Shown: piece after piece, positions 31,979-42,307 of the stretch
Numbering within the stretch: the stretch's first letter is position 1
Layout of the letters: each line of letters starts with the position of its first letter
DNA from: Rhynchospora pubera
Lineage: Eukaryota; Streptophyta; Magnoliopsida; Poales; Cyperaceae
NCBI GenBank assembly: GCA_028095005.1
Contig: CM051460.1
Coordinates: 160,203,461-160,267,460, forward strand
Direction: 5' to 3'
Length of the DNA stretch: 64,000 nucleotides
Notes under the pieces: model-generated
What the model was told of the DNA's origin: nothing
The model's input: the letters and a program-made list of their open reading frames with translations, nothing else
Databases searched by the model: none
Position numbers and translations under genes: made by a program

Positions 31979-34900
31979 ATGGCAGACCACTTGAATGGCA
32001 ATGGGGGAAGACCCGAGGAGACTCCCGTCCAGCGAGCCCTTAGAGAAGCCCTCGAAGCAGCAAGGGAAGCCGAGGCCAATCGACCTCTCAGAGAAATCAG
32101 TGCACCAACAGCGACTAACGTCCGACTTGGAGTTAGACCACCAAAGGCTGAGCGAACCCGTGACTTTTACTACAACCCAAGCTTGATTGCTTTGATCAAG
32201 GACTCAGCTTTCGGTGGAGCCCCCAACGAAGATGCCAATCGCCATCTGCAAAGCTTCCTGCGCAATTGCACAACCCTTGTCCCTGAAGACGTGGATCCAG
32301 AAATAATCCGCTTAACTCTTTTTCCTTTCTCTCTTAGGGGCAAAGCTGAGGATTGGCTCAATAGTTTCAATGATGCACCATTTGATTCTTGGGAAAACTT
32401 AACCAAAGCCTTTTTAGATAGGTTTTATCCTAGGGTAAAAACAACTAAATTGGTTAGGGAATTGTTAACCTTTCAACAAGAACCAGATGAAAACCTGTTT
32501 GAGGCATGGGAAAGGTTCAAGGACCTGCAGAGAATGTGTCCACACCATGATGTACCTGAAAATAGGCTTATTGTCAGTTTCTATGATGGTTTGGATGATA
32601 TGACTCGTCAGAATATCAATTCAACTGCAGGTGGATCATTCCTCGAGATGGGTTGCAGAGAAGCGAAGGCTTTACTTGAGAATATGGCCAGGTCTCAAAC
32701 CAACTGGTCAGTTAGAACCCAGAAGAAAGGAGGACTTCTTGAAGTGGACAGGGATACCCACATGCAATCGCAGCTGGATTCTTTAACCGTCATGATCAAA
32801 AATCTCAACAAGAAACCGGCTGAGGTGGTGGCTAAATGTCAGTTTTGCGAGGAAGAAGGGCATACGGCCAAGGCGTGCCACTTGGTTGAGAGAGAAGAGA
32901 AGACAGAAGAGGTGAATGCACTCATGAATCCGCCTTCCTTTTTCCCGCCAACCAACAACTATGCTTATCGCGACAAGAGAAACCATCCGGGCCTCTCTTA
33001 CTCAAATCCAAATGGAGCTGCTAACCCCAGCCAAGCCGGACCACCAAGGAACCAACAACGCCCTCAAGAGACACTCACGCAGCCCATGGTTGAGAAATTC
33101 ATGCAGAGTCAGGGAATCTTCAATCATGCAGTCCATAGGGAGTTGGAGAAGATCAGGGAAGATATGGGGGCTTTTCTTCAAAGATTCGACGAAAGGTTGT
33201 CTCAATCTAGCGTCGGAGCTCTCACCAAACCAGGTATGTTCCCCAGCCAACCTGAACCAAACCCTAGGGAGGATGTGAAGAGCGTCTCGCATCAATTGAG
33301 GAGTGGAACAAGGTATGACGGGCCTGAAATGCCCTCAGACTCTCCTCCAGGACTATCTGGAACGGACCGTCCCAATCTGGAACGGCCCGCCCCAACCCAG
33401 GACGGGGCAGAAACTGATCAGGCGGACCAGCCCAGCGCTGCGGCAGACATTGGAACGGGCCCACCAGCAGCAGAACGAGACGATGGAACGGACCGCCCCA
33501 ACCCAGAACGGGCCGTCCCAAACACCTCAACTGCCACAAGCAGCCAACTCCCGAGGGACGTCTCTCCTTTTAACAGAGCTATTGAGGTTCCATATCCGCA
33601 GAGACTCGCCAAGGCCAGGAAAGATAGGGCATACGAGAAGTTCCTGGACATTCTACGGCAGATCAAGATCTCAATTCCCTTCACCGACCTCCTAACCAGA
33701 ATGCCATCTTATGCTAAATTCTTGAAGGACCTCCTTTCCAACAAGAAAAACCTGGAGGAGTGCGGGACCATGGCCTTAACCGGAGAATGCAGCGCTCTGA
33801 TCACAAAGAAGATGCCAGTGAAAATGAAGGATCCAGGCAAGTTCACGATCCCATGTAAAATCGGGAATGCAGAAGAGAAGAAAGCTTTGCTGGATCTCGG
33901 AGCAAGCGTTAGTCTCATCCCCGAGACAGTCTACAACCAGATAGGAATGGGGGAGCTGAGCCCGACCCGCATGACTTTGAAGCTTGCTGACGGATCAATT
34001 AGACTGCCATTGGGAATAGCAATCGACGTGCCAGTCCAAGTTGGAGATTTGGTTGTACCTTGTGACTTTGTGGTTGTGGATATGGAAGAAGATCTAGATG
34101 TTCCAGTCATCCTTGGTCGCCCCTTCCTCACCACCGCCGGAGTTTTTATCAACTGCAAGACCGGCAAGATGATTCTAGAGGTTGGAGATGAAAAAGTGGA
34201 GTTTGATGTAGAGAAAGCCATGAAGATGCCAGATCATGTTGACTCAATCTTTATGGTGGAATCATTGGAAGCCATTGTTGAAGAATCCTTCAACACACGT
34301 GTTGTTCAGGCATACCATTCCTTCTCGGCCAGACCTGAAGAGGAGGAGGCAGACCTAATATTCAACGAAATTCTCCAAATGGTTGAATACTTGGCTGCCA
34401 GAGAGGATCAGAACAGACCACCCCAAATCAAGGCAGATCAAGCCATCATGCAGCTGCGATCTCCAGCTGAAATCCAACAAATTCTCAGCCTGGACACCCA
34501 TCAGGACGGACCGCCCCAAATTGGAACGGCCCGCCCCAATTCAGATGATGCGAAATCCAGGCCAGAACTGAAGGCCCTGCCAGACAATCTCAGGTATGAA
34601 TTCTTGGGCCCAGATCAGACCTTTCCTGTTATTGTTAATGCCAATCTTGATGCAGATCAAACAGCGAAGCTACTAAACGAACTAAGAATTCATCAGAAAG
34701 CAATCAGATACTCGATTGAGGATCTAAAGGGTATCGATCCCTCGATTTGCACCCATCGGATCCTACTTGAAGAGGACTCCAAGCCAACTGTGGAGCACCA
34801 AAGGAGACTCAATCCGAACATGAGTGAAGTTGTGAGGAAAGAAATTCATAAACTTCTAGAGGCAAGGATCATTTACCCCATCTCAGACAGCAAATGGGTT

Positions 34901-37621
34901 AGTCCCATTCATGTTGTTCCAAAGAAGGGAGGCACAACCGTGATAAAGAATGACGAAGGCCAGCTGATCCAAACAAGGATCGTCACAGGATGGAGGATGT
35001 GTGTGGACTATCGCAAGCTGAATGCAGCTACCCGAAAGGACCACTTTCCTTTACCATTCGTTGACCAGCTACTCGAACGCCTGGCTAAGCATTCTTTCTT
35101 TTGCTATCTAGATGGTTATTCTGGTTTCTTTCAAATTCCAATTCACCCCCTAGACCAGGAAAAAACGACCTTTACATGCCCATATGGGACCTATGCATAC
35201 CGTAGGATGCCATTTGGTTTGTGTAATGCACCAGCAACATTTCAAAGAGCCATGATGGCTATATTTTCTGATTTTATAGAAAAAGACATGGAGGTTTTCA
35301 TGGATGATTTTTCTGTCTATGGTACAACTTTCGATCACTGTCTAGCTAACTTGAAAAAGGTATTGCAGAGATGTGAAGAAGTTAACCTAGTCTTGAATTG
35401 GGAGAAGTGCCATTTCATGGTGCAAGAAGGAGTCGTTTTGGGCCACATAATCTCAGAACAAGGAATTAAAGTTGATCAGGCCAAGGTGGAAGTGATTGAG
35501 AAGCTCACAGAGCCAACTTGTGTAAAGGATGTTCGGAGTTTCCTTGGTCATGCCGGTTTCTACAGGCGTTTCATCAAGGATTTCTCTAAAATTGCTAAGC
35601 CTTTAACAAACTTGACTATGAAGGATGCAGAATTTATCTTTGATAAAAGTTGTGTTGATGCATTTGACAGATTGAAGAAAGCACTCGTGACAGCCCCGAT
35701 CTTGCAACCTCCAAATTGGGATGAACCGTTTGAATTGATGTGTGATGCAAGTGATTATGCAGTTGGAGCAGTACTCGGACAGCGAAAGGATAAGAAGCCC
35801 TATGCCATCTACTATGCAAGTAAGGTGTTAGATGAAGCCCAAGTCAACTACACCACAACAGAAAAGGAGCTTCTTGCAGTAGTCTTTGCCTTAGATAAGT
35901 TCAGGTCCTACCTGATCGGTTCAAAGGTTATAGTCTACACCGATCATTCTGCGCTCAAGTACTTACTCTCGAAGAAAGACGCCAAGCCAAGACTCATCCG
36001 ATGGGTTCTCTTGCTTCAGGAGTTCGATCTTGAGATCCGTGACAAGAAAGGTACTGAGAACAGTGTTGCTGACCATTTATCAAGGATCAAAGCAGAAGGC
36101 ATCAAATCCGAGACACTGCCAATCAACGATTCATTTCCAGACGAACATTTGTACTCAATCCAGGTTGGAACGGACCGCCCTAGCATGGAACGGCCCGCCC
36201 CAGCCACGGCAAAGGATGTCAGGACAACCGTTCCAGCCAGAACGGCCCAGTCTGAGCCAGGCGATACAGTTGGAACGGCCCGCCCCAATCTGGAACGGAC
36301 CGTCCCAACTAAGGCGACTCCATGGTATGCTGACTTTGCAAACTATCTAGCGAGCGGAGTTATACCCTATCAGATGTCCTTCCAGCAGAAGAAGAGATTC
36401 ATAGCCGATGCTAAATACTACTTCTGGGAGGACCCTTTCCTGTGGAAATTTGGAGTTGATGGAATGTTCAGAAGGTGTGTACCGGAGAGCGAAATTGAGC
36501 AAATCCTGCACAATTGCCACGCTTCAGCTTACGGAGGACATGCCTCAGTGTCTAAGACCGCTGCCAAAGTTCTGCAATCCGGATTCTTCTGGCCCACGCT
36601 ATTCAAGGACGCAAGAAAATTTATCTCTTCTTGCGATCAATGTCAAAGGACAGGCAACATTTCGAGACGCCAAGAGATGCCTCAGAATCCTATTCTAGAG
36701 GTTGAGATCTTCGATGTTTGGGGGATTGATTTTATGGGACCGTTTCCATCTTCATGTGGCTATGAGTACATTCTTGTGGCAGTTGATTACGTGTCCAAAT
36801 GGGTGGAAGCTGTACCGAGTAAGCATGCAGATTCAGCAACAGTCAAAAAGCTTTTTACCAAGATCATATTCCCACGGTTTGGAATTCCAAGGACAGTCAT
36901 TAGTGACGGGGGCAAACACTTCATTAACAAACAGTTTGAGAATCTTTTAAAGAAGTATGGAGTGAGACACAAGGTGGCAACTCCTTACCATCTGCAAACT
37001 AGTGGCCAAGTTGAGATATCAAACCGAGAAATTAAGAATATCCTGCAGAAAACGGTGAGCAGTACAAGAAAAGATTGGGCATTAAAATTGGATGACGCCT
37101 TATGGGCATATAGGACAGCTTTCAAGACTCCCATAGGCATGAGCCCATTCAAGCTGATTTATGGAAAAGCGTGCCATTTGCCAGTAGAATTGGAACACAA
37201 GGCATACTGGGCAGTTAGAGCACTCAACATGGATTATAAATCAGCTGGAGAGAAGAGAATTCTGGACTTACACGAGCTGGAGGAAATAAGGCTAAGTGCA
37301 TATGACAATGCTAAGATCTACAAGGAGAAAACAAAGCTCTGGCATGACAAGCATATCCAAAGAAGATCCTTTGAAGCAGGGGATATGGTGCTTCTGTTCA
37401 ATTCCAGGTTGAGGCTATTTCCTGGCAAACTCCGGTCTAGATGGACAGGCCCTTACGTTGTGAAGAAGGTCTATCCATTTGGAGCTGTTGATATCTACAA
37501 GGAAGGAGATGTGACCTTCAAGGTGAACGGACAGAGGCTCAAGTTCTACGTCAATCCAAATGCTAGCACAGAAGGAGGGGAAGTCCACTTTTTGACCAAC
37601 CCCTCACCCGCAGAGACGTAG
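31979..37621 (+). CDS. Athila-type gag-pol polyprotein
   Basis: From the first in-frame ATG (MADHLNGNGG) the frame is open for 1880 codons. It is also open upstream to about 31709, where a TTTTGCAG acceptor-like sequence precedes it. Domains in order: gag around residues 90-215 (GKAEDWLNSF), CCHC zinc knuckle near 286 (CQFCEEEGHTAKACH), retropepsin near 638 (LLDLGASVSLIP), reverse transcriptase about 920-1180 with FMDD near 1106, RNase H about 1250-1370 (MCDASDYAVGAVLG), H2C2 zinc finger about 1510-1557, and integrase core about 1578-1700 (GIDFMGPFP, ISDGGKHF, GQVEISNREI give the D, D, E). Linkers at about 460-520, 840-855 and 1395-1445 are rich in GTDRPnxERPAP peptides encoded by the element's repeated word. 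No stops or frameshifts were seen. Confidence 0.95.
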   Translation: MADHLNGNGGRPEETPVQRALREALEAAREAEANRPLREISAPTATNVRLGVRPPKAERTRDFYYNPSLIALIKDSAFGGAPNEDANRHLQSFLRNCTTLVPEDVDPEIIRLTLFPFSLRGKAEDWLNSFNDAPFDSWENLTKAFLDRFYPRVKTTKLVRELLTFQQEPDENLFEAWERFKDLQRMCPHHDVPENRLIVSFYDGLDDMTRQNINSTAGGSFLEMGCREAKALLENMARSQTNWSVRTQKKGGLLEVDRDTHMQSQLDSLTVMIKNLNKKPAEVVAKCQFCEEEGHTAKACHLVEREEKTEEVNALMNPPSFFPPTNNYAYRDKRNHPGLSYSNPNGAANPSQAGPPRNQQRPQETLTQPMVEKFMQSQGIFNHAVHRELEKIREDMGAFLQRFDERLSQSSVGALTKPGMFPSQPEPNPREDVKSVSHQLRSGTRYDGPEMPSDSPPGLSGTDRPNLERPAPTQDGAETDQADQPSAAADIGTGPPAAERDDGTDRPNPERAVPNTSTATSSQLPRDVSPFNRAIEVPYPQRLAKARKDRAYEKFLDILRQIKISIPFTDLLTRMPSYAKFLKDLLSNKKNLEECGTMALTGECSALITKKMPVKMKDPGKFTIPCKIGNAEEKKALLDLGASVSLIPETVYNQIGMGELSPTRMTLKLADGSIRLPLGIAIDVPVQVGDLVVPCDFVVVDMEEDLDVPVILGRPFLTTAGVFINCKTGKMILEVGDEKVEFDVEKAMKMPDHVDSIFMVESLEAIVEESFNTRVVQAYHSFSARPEEEEADLIFNEILQMVEYLAAREDQNRPPQIKADQAIMQLRSPAEIQQILSLDTHQDGPPQIGTARPNSDDAKSRPELKALPDNLRYEFLGPDQTFPVIVNANLDADQTAKLLNELRIHQKAIRYSIEDLKGIDPSICTHRILLEEDSKPTVEHQRRLNPNMSEVVRKEIHKLLEARIIYPISDSKWVSPIHVVPKKGGTTVIKNDEGQLIQTRIVTGWRMCVDYRKLNAATRKDHFPLPFVDQLLERLAKHSFFCYLDGYSGFFQIPIHPLDQEKTTFTCPYGTYAYRRMPFGLCNAPATFQRAMMAIFSDFIEKDMEVFMDDFSVYGTTFDHCLANLKKVLQRCEEVNLVLNWEKCHFMVQEGVVLGHIISEQGIKVDQAKVEVIEKLTEPTCVKDVRSFLGHAGFYRRFIKDFSKIAKPLTNLTMKDAEFIFDKSCVDAFDRLKKALVTAPILQPPNWDEPFELMCDASDYAVGAVLGQRKDKKPYAIYYASKVLDEAQVNYTTTEKELLAVVFALDKFRSYLIGSKVIVYTDHSALKYLLSKKDAKPRLIRWVLLLQEFDLEIRDKKGTENSVADHLSRIKAEGIKSETLPINDSFPDEHLYSIQVGTDRPSMERPAPATAKDVRTTVPARTAQSEPGDTVGTARPNLERTVPTKATPWYADFANYLASGVIPYQMSFQQKKRFIADAKYYFWEDPFLWKFGVDGMFRRCVPESEIEQILHNCHASAYGGHASVSKTAAKVLQSGFFWPTLFKDARKFISSCDQCQRTGNISRRQEMPQNPILEVEIFDVWGIDFMGPFPSSCGYEYILVAVDYVSKWVEAVPSKHADSATVKKLFTKIIFPRFGIPRTVISDGGKHFINKQFENLLKKYGVRHKVATPYHLQTSGQVEISNREIKNILQKTVSSTRKDWALKLDDALWAYRTAFKTPIGMSPFKLIYGKACHLPVELEHKAYWAVRALNMDYKSAGEKRILDLHELEEIRLSAYDNAKIYKEKTKLWHDKHIQRRSFEAGDMVLLFNSRLRLFPGKLRSRWTGPYVVKKVYPFGAVDIYKEGDVTFKVNGQRLKFYVNPNASTEGGEVHFLTNPSPAET

Positions 37622-37659
37622 ACATCAGGGGTCGAGCTTGAGACCTTAAAAAAGCGCTT

Positions 37660-37677
37660 CTTGGGAGGCAACCCAAG
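37660..37677 (+). terminator. conserved hairpin after pol
   Basis: CTTGGGAGGCAACCCAAG forms a 6-bp stem with a 6-base loop, 39 bases after the gag-pol stop. With the preceding GACCTTAAA..AAGCGCTT it is repeated almost exactly at 53180-53197, after the ORF of the other nested element. Its role (3' end, stability or translation) is unknown. Confidence 0.6.
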
Positions 37678-37902
37678 GGTTCAGTTTTTTGAAATTTAAG
37701 TTTATTCAATTTCCTTTATGTCAAAAATTCTAAAATAAAATAAAAATTTGAAAAACCAATAAAAGAATAAAAAAATTAGGAGTAGGCTAAATAAACCAGA
37801 ATACTTGGCTCAATTTGTGATGTGGTTGATCACTTTCAGGAAGAAAACGCGAAGAAATTAATGAGGTACTGAGAAAGACAAGCTTGGGGGAGAAAAATCT
37901 GA

Positions 37903-38042
37903 TTGGAACGGACCGCCCCAATGTTGGAACGGCCCGTCCCAACCAGTGGAACGGCCAGGTTTGGACCAGGACGGAGCGCAATTGATCATGTGGACTTACC
38001 CAATGGAACGGTCCGCCCCAATCATAGGACGGTCCGTCCCAT
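37903..38042 (+). repeat. cluster of GGAACGGnCCGyCCCA words
   Basis: Copies start at about 37906, 37927, 38004 and 38026, in pairs about 21-22 bases apart, with degenerate ones between (GGAACGGCCAGG). The cluster lies in the untranslated spacer after pol. Confidence 0.85.
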
Positions 38043-38045
38043 TTC

Positions 38046-38580
38046 GAAAAATAACCGTTACGCGTGGTTTTCGCGTGTAACCCCCCACTACCCAAACCCG
38101 ACCCATTAACCCACTAACCCAACAGTTACACCCCACCTTTCCCTCTCTCTTTCTCTCTATTTCAAATCCCGACCCCTCCTTTCCCTTCTCCCTCACCCGA
38201 CCCTCTCTCCCTCTGCCCTCGCGAAATCCGACGAAGCACCGCCGACGACGCCTCGCCGGAGCCACCCCCTCCCTCCTCTCACTCACCTACTCTCTCTCTC
38301 GCCCTACTCTCGCTGCCGCAGCCCTCCCCGCTGTCGCGCCGCGCACCACCACCAGATCAGCCGCTGCCGCCGTCTCCGCCACCGAATCCGTTGTCTGCCC
38401 ACACCACTCACCTCTCCTCTGTCGACATTCACCTCTCCTCTCTCCATTCCGCTGCAGCACGCCGATTTCACCGGAATCCGCCGCCACGACCGCTGCCGCC
38501 GCGCATCCGCCGCCATTCCTTCAAAATTTTTCCGGTAAAATCAACCCTTATCTTTTCTCGATTCACCCCTGAGACAAACT
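38046..38580 (+). other. pyrimidine-rich GC-rich spacer before the env-like ORF
   Basis: About 500 bases of C/T-rich sequence (CCCTCTCTCTTTCTC, CCTCCTTTCCCTTCTCCC) resemble a plant 5' UTR or a long polypyrimidine tract. It could be an internal promoter/leader or the end of an intron producing a spliced env-like mRNA. That is inference. Confidence 0.4.
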
Positions 38581-38677
38581 GATTGCAACTGCACCCAAAC
38601 CTAGTACCAAACTCAAATCGTAAAACCGCCGGAAAAACCCCTCTGGTACTTGGCTCTTTTTCTGCCCAAACCTCAAT

Positions 38678-38905
38678 TGGAACGGACCGTCCCACCTTTG
38701 GGACGACCCGTCCCAATTTCCAAACCAGCCAAAAACACCCGTCCCAATCCCAGACCACCCCGTCCCAACCCAAAACCCCTCTATCCACCTTGTCCAGAAC
38801 GGTCCGTCCCACCATCAGGACGGTCCGCCCCAGACCCATCAAACATCCAAAAACACTGCATTCCAGGACAGACCGGACCGCCCCATTTCTGGACCGACCC
38901 GTTCC
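38678..38905 (+). repeat. second cluster of GGAACGGnCCGyCCCA words
   Basis: Copies lie near 38679, 38700, 38797, 38818 and 38875, and the last one (GGACCGACCCGTTCC, 38891-38905) abuts the ATG of the env-like ORF at 38906. Confidence 0.85.
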
Positions 38906-40831
38906 ATGCAGAGGAGGAGTTCAGGGAGACTTTCAGACAAAATCTCAAAATATTTGTTTCGAGATCTCCCTCGAAAGCCTGGAAAGAGGAGAATTCTTGT
39001 GCCCAGATCATTTACCAGGGGCATCGGTGGGTGGTCAACAAAAGAAGATAGCCCTATTCCACCGCTAGACAAGTACCCGCTAGATCCGCGGGAGTTCATG
39101 GTGAACCCGCCTCCCGCATCTCAGTCACAGTACACAGTTGAGGACCCAGACCAGATCATTCCATTCGCAGGTTGGGTCAGGCGCAGACAGCCATCCCCTT
39201 ACGTGTACTACTGGTCCGAGCTTGAGTCTATCTCAGGCATGGCAGATGATCAGACCGAGCCTACTGACACCGCTCAGTCCCACCAGCCTGAAGCTCAACA
39301 TGATCCTGAGCCCGCTGCCACAGATGCAGAGATAAATGCAGCAGCGGAGGCAGAAGAAGAGGCCGAAGAAGAAGAGGTGGAGGATCTCGTCCCTGAGACG
39401 CAAACCTACCCCTCACAGCCCGCCGAAATTGAGCTTGCCGATGTGCACATCCGCCTCAAGGGCTCAGATGCCAAGCAGAGGTTCAAAAACCTCCGAAACA
39501 AACACTTCCAAAGCACCAAGGCGATTGACTTGCGGGTGCTAGATCAGCTTGGCATCCGCGAGGACTTCTTCCGTCTCACCAGATCTGTCGGGTTTCGCCC
39601 GAGATTCTGGAAGATCAGAGCTCCTGCCTATACGGCCCTCACTATGGAGTTCCTCTGCACCCTTGACCTCTTCTTCAAGGATGATCTCTGGCAGATGACA
39701 TTCCGTGCAAACGGAAAGAAGATGATCTGCAACGAGAATGACTTCGCCCGGTTATTTGGGCTGGAAAATGGGGAGATCACGGATGAGTTCTTTGAGGACA
39801 ACCTTTGGGAGGAGCTATCTTTGGAGCACAGACAGCCAGTCAATACCCGCCGCTCCTCCCACATCCAGCACCCGACTATCCGCTTCATACAGCGGATGCT
39901 CTCTCTCACCATCTTTGCCAAAGGTGAGTCGGGTGTCAAGTTGACCCGTGGTGAGCAAGCAATCCTCAACCAGATCTTCTATCCCAAGGACGAGGCAAAG
40001 CTCAATCTGGCCTACTTCATGATGAAGCATTTCGAGAAACAGGCCAACAATCTCAGGGCAGGCACGGGTCAGATCACAGTGGGCGGGTACGTGACTCATT
40101 TGATCCGCCAGTATGATGTCACAGTGCCCTGGGATGAGTTGAGGCGAAGCGGAGGACCAAACCGGCTAGGCATGAAGCAGCTGGTTGAGATGGGGATGGT
40201 GGCCCAGGTTGGATCAGAGTATCAGTTTTGTTATGGCCGCCATCGGTTCCCGCTTCCATTCACCAGGTCCATAGATCTCCAAAACAAAAGGACCTGGCTT
40301 CTGGTTGATAGAGATGGGCGTTTGATCAACCATGAAGAAGAAGAGATGCAGCGCCGTTTGGCTGAGATGGAGGCCGCTGCTAGGGCAGCAGGCGCCGGTA
40401 CATCGGCAGAGGCGGAGGCAGCAGGTGCTTCCAGCCACCCATCTCAGCATCCCTCCCATTTCCCCTCGATGCCCCACATTGAGCCCTTCGATGATGTTCA
40501 GGGCGAGCACTTCACATGGGGTGGGATCCGCATGGAGGACATTCGTCCATCCCCCTCTCCGCCACGCCCACATGGAGGGTTTGAGCCACAGTGGCAGCCG
40601 GGATACGGCAGGGGATCAGACCAGCGATACTTTGACATGCTGCATGACATCCACACCGCTCAGTGGAACTTGCAGGCATCGTTTGATGAAGAGCGGGAGG
40701 AGAACAGGAGATGGAGGCAGCAGCAAGATGAGCGCAATGCAAGGAATGATGATCTGCTCAGCCGCCTCGCAAGTCACATCTTTGGCCCTGGACCATCAGC
40801 TCCACCGCCACCTGACCCACCACAGTTCTGA
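38906..40831 (+). CDS. ATHILA ORF / env-like protein
   Basis: The 641-aa frame sits between pol and the 3' LTR, the position of the env-like or ATHILA-family ORF in this lineage. The central part (residues about 180-450) has the family pattern: RFWKIRAPAYTALTMEFLC, FRANGKKMICNENDFARLFG, LPFTRSIDLQNKRTWL. An acidic run (EAEEEAEEEEVEDL) lies near residue 150. The C-terminal tail is rich in Ala/Glu, Ser/Pro/His and charged residues. I saw no convincing signal peptide or transmembrane helix, so the env label is positional. The start is uncertain if the mRNA is spliced. Confidence 0.85.
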   Translation: MQRRSSGRLSDKISKYLFRDLPRKPGKRRILVPRSFTRGIGGWSTKEDSPIPPLDKYPLDPREFMVNPPPASQSQYTVEDPDQIIPFAGWVRRRQPSPYVYYWSELESISGMADDQTEPTDTAQSHQPEAQHDPEPAATDAEINAAAEAEEEAEEEEVEDLVPETQTYPSQPAEIELADVHIRLKGSDAKQRFKNLRNKHFQSTKAIDLRVLDQLGIREDFFRLTRSVGFRPRFWKIRAPAYTALTMEFLCTLDLFFKDDLWQMTFRANGKKMICNENDFARLFGLENGEITDEFFEDNLWEELSLEHRQPVNTRRSSHIQHPTIRFIQRMLSLTIFAKGESGVKLTRGEQAILNQIFYPKDEAKLNLAYFMMKHFEKQANNLRAGTGQITVGGYVTHLIRQYDVTVPWDELRRSGGPNRLGMKQLVEMGMVAQVGSEYQFCYGRHRFPLPFTRSIDLQNKRTWLLVDRDGRLINHEEEEMQRRLAEMEAAARAAGAGTSAEAEAAGASSHPSQHPSHFPSMPHIEPFDDVQGEHFTWGGIRMEDIRPSPSPPRPHGGFEPQWQPGYGRGSDQRYFDMLHDIHTAQWNLQASFDEEREENRRWRQQQDERNARNDDLLSRLASHIFGPGPSAPPPPDPPQF

Positions 40832-42307
40832 GCCAGTTTCAGGTACGTTTTTCTATTTTTCTCTCCTTTATTTTCTTTCTTGCATCTACTAGGACTAGGG
40901 ACAGTCCAGTAGATAAGCTTGGGGGGGGTTAAAGGATCGAAAAATCGAAAAACGGATAACTTAGAGCATCTGCATAGCATATTGCCAGTTTCAGACAGTA
41001 TTGGAACGGACCGTCCCACCAATGGGACGACCCGTCCCAACAGGGCGTCCCAGCCTAGAACAGCCCGTTCCAACACTGTCTGAGCATTGAAACTAGTCAA
41101 GTATTGTGTCTGGGACGGTCCGTCCCACCATCAGGACGGTCCGCCCCAATGGGTCGTTCCACACTAGAACAGGCCGTTCCAGACACAATGCATTGGCAGT
41201 TTTTGTATATACATGTAGGATTTGCATAGTTAAATCATTCTAAGTTGCATTTAGGATAGTTCTAAGGATCATTTAGCTAATCTTGATGTTTGTGACTTGA
41301 GAAATTTGGGCAGATTCTGAGAAAAACTAAAAACTTTGTTGAAAATTTGTAAAATGAATTTGACTAAACTAATTTGAGGCAAGCTAAGGATAGTAACTTT
41401 CATTTGACTTGGGAGTAATTTTGCTAAGCATTGGATGGTTAATTTCAAAAGCAATTATACGGTTGTATTGAATAGAGCCGGCAAAGGGCTTGATTTAGTT
41501 CGCCTAAGATCATTTGAGAAACTCAAAAATAAGGATAACTGTAAGATGGTTTGCACAGATTTTCAGAAACTAAAAACCTTCGCAATTTTCTTTTCAAAAT
41601 CAAAATAAAAAAAAAAATGGAAAAACCAAAAACAAAATAAAAAGGGGAACTAAAAAGTGGTGCAGTGCCATGGACACTGTAGGAGGCTATAGGTACTTGC
41701 GGATTAAAAGAATTCCATAAACCATGGGTAAGAAACAGAAAGAGATTCATGGTATATATAAAAAAAAAAAAAAAATAAAGAGGAAAAATCCTCTAAAAAT
41801 CCGCTCTTATCTGGCCGACTTCTCCGTCTCGGGAAAAACCTCCTCGCCCCAGGAGAATTGTATCTTGTAAATAATTTTTCTTTTAAGTTATTTAAATTTC
41901 TGGTTTGAAGTATCGTAAGTCTGTGCAAAACAACTTGGAGTTATTCTGAATTATTTGAGTTGAGCAGGTTCGATCCCGTTTCTACTTGATTTCTAACTGA
42001 ATAAAAACTTTGAAGAATTAACTGATTTAATGCTTAGTGAAATGAAACAAAGTCAAAGTGATGTGAGGATCTTTGGTTTGATTTCAGAAAAAGTTAAGTC
42101 ACTCAAAAATAAAATATTTTGGTCTTAATAGAAAAACTTTTTTGATGAAAATGCCCTTGTAACTTAAAGTCACAATCACTTAAGTTTAAACTAAAAGGAT
42201 TCTTTGAACTAGTTAGTACACAGGTATTTGAACTCAATTAGGGTCTAATTCAGGTCTAAGTCTAGAGTTTTGCTTGGGGACAAGCAATGTTCAAGCTTGG
42301 GGGATTT
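40832..42307 (+). other. Athila-type 3' region with word cluster and PPT copies
   Basis: After the env-like stop comes AAGCTTGGGGGGGG (40915-40928), a PPT look-alike. A word cluster follows at 40999-41182 (pairs near 41002/41023 and 41112/41133, plus degenerate GTTCC forms). Then about 1 kb of AT-rich DNA leads to the true polypurine tract AAGCTTGGGGGATTTT, ending at 42307. A third look-alike is at 37880-37891. Confidence 0.8.
42292..42307 (+). promoter_or_regulatory. polypurine tract of the Athila-type element
   Basis: CAAGCTTGGGGGATTT directly precedes the right LTR and primes plus-strand synthesis. It follows the lineage phrase GACAAGCAATGTTC. Confidence 0.85.

Noticed and set aside
33303..33695. 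Alternative plus-strand frame rich in ERTAPTQNGPSQ
   Set aside because: It is produced by the repeated GC-rich word read in another frame. The gag-pol frame with known domains runs through the same bases.
38906..40831. True viral envelope protein
   Set aside because: No signal peptide, transmembrane helix or fusion-like segment was seen. The central part fits the ATHILA ORF family, and env-like is only positional.
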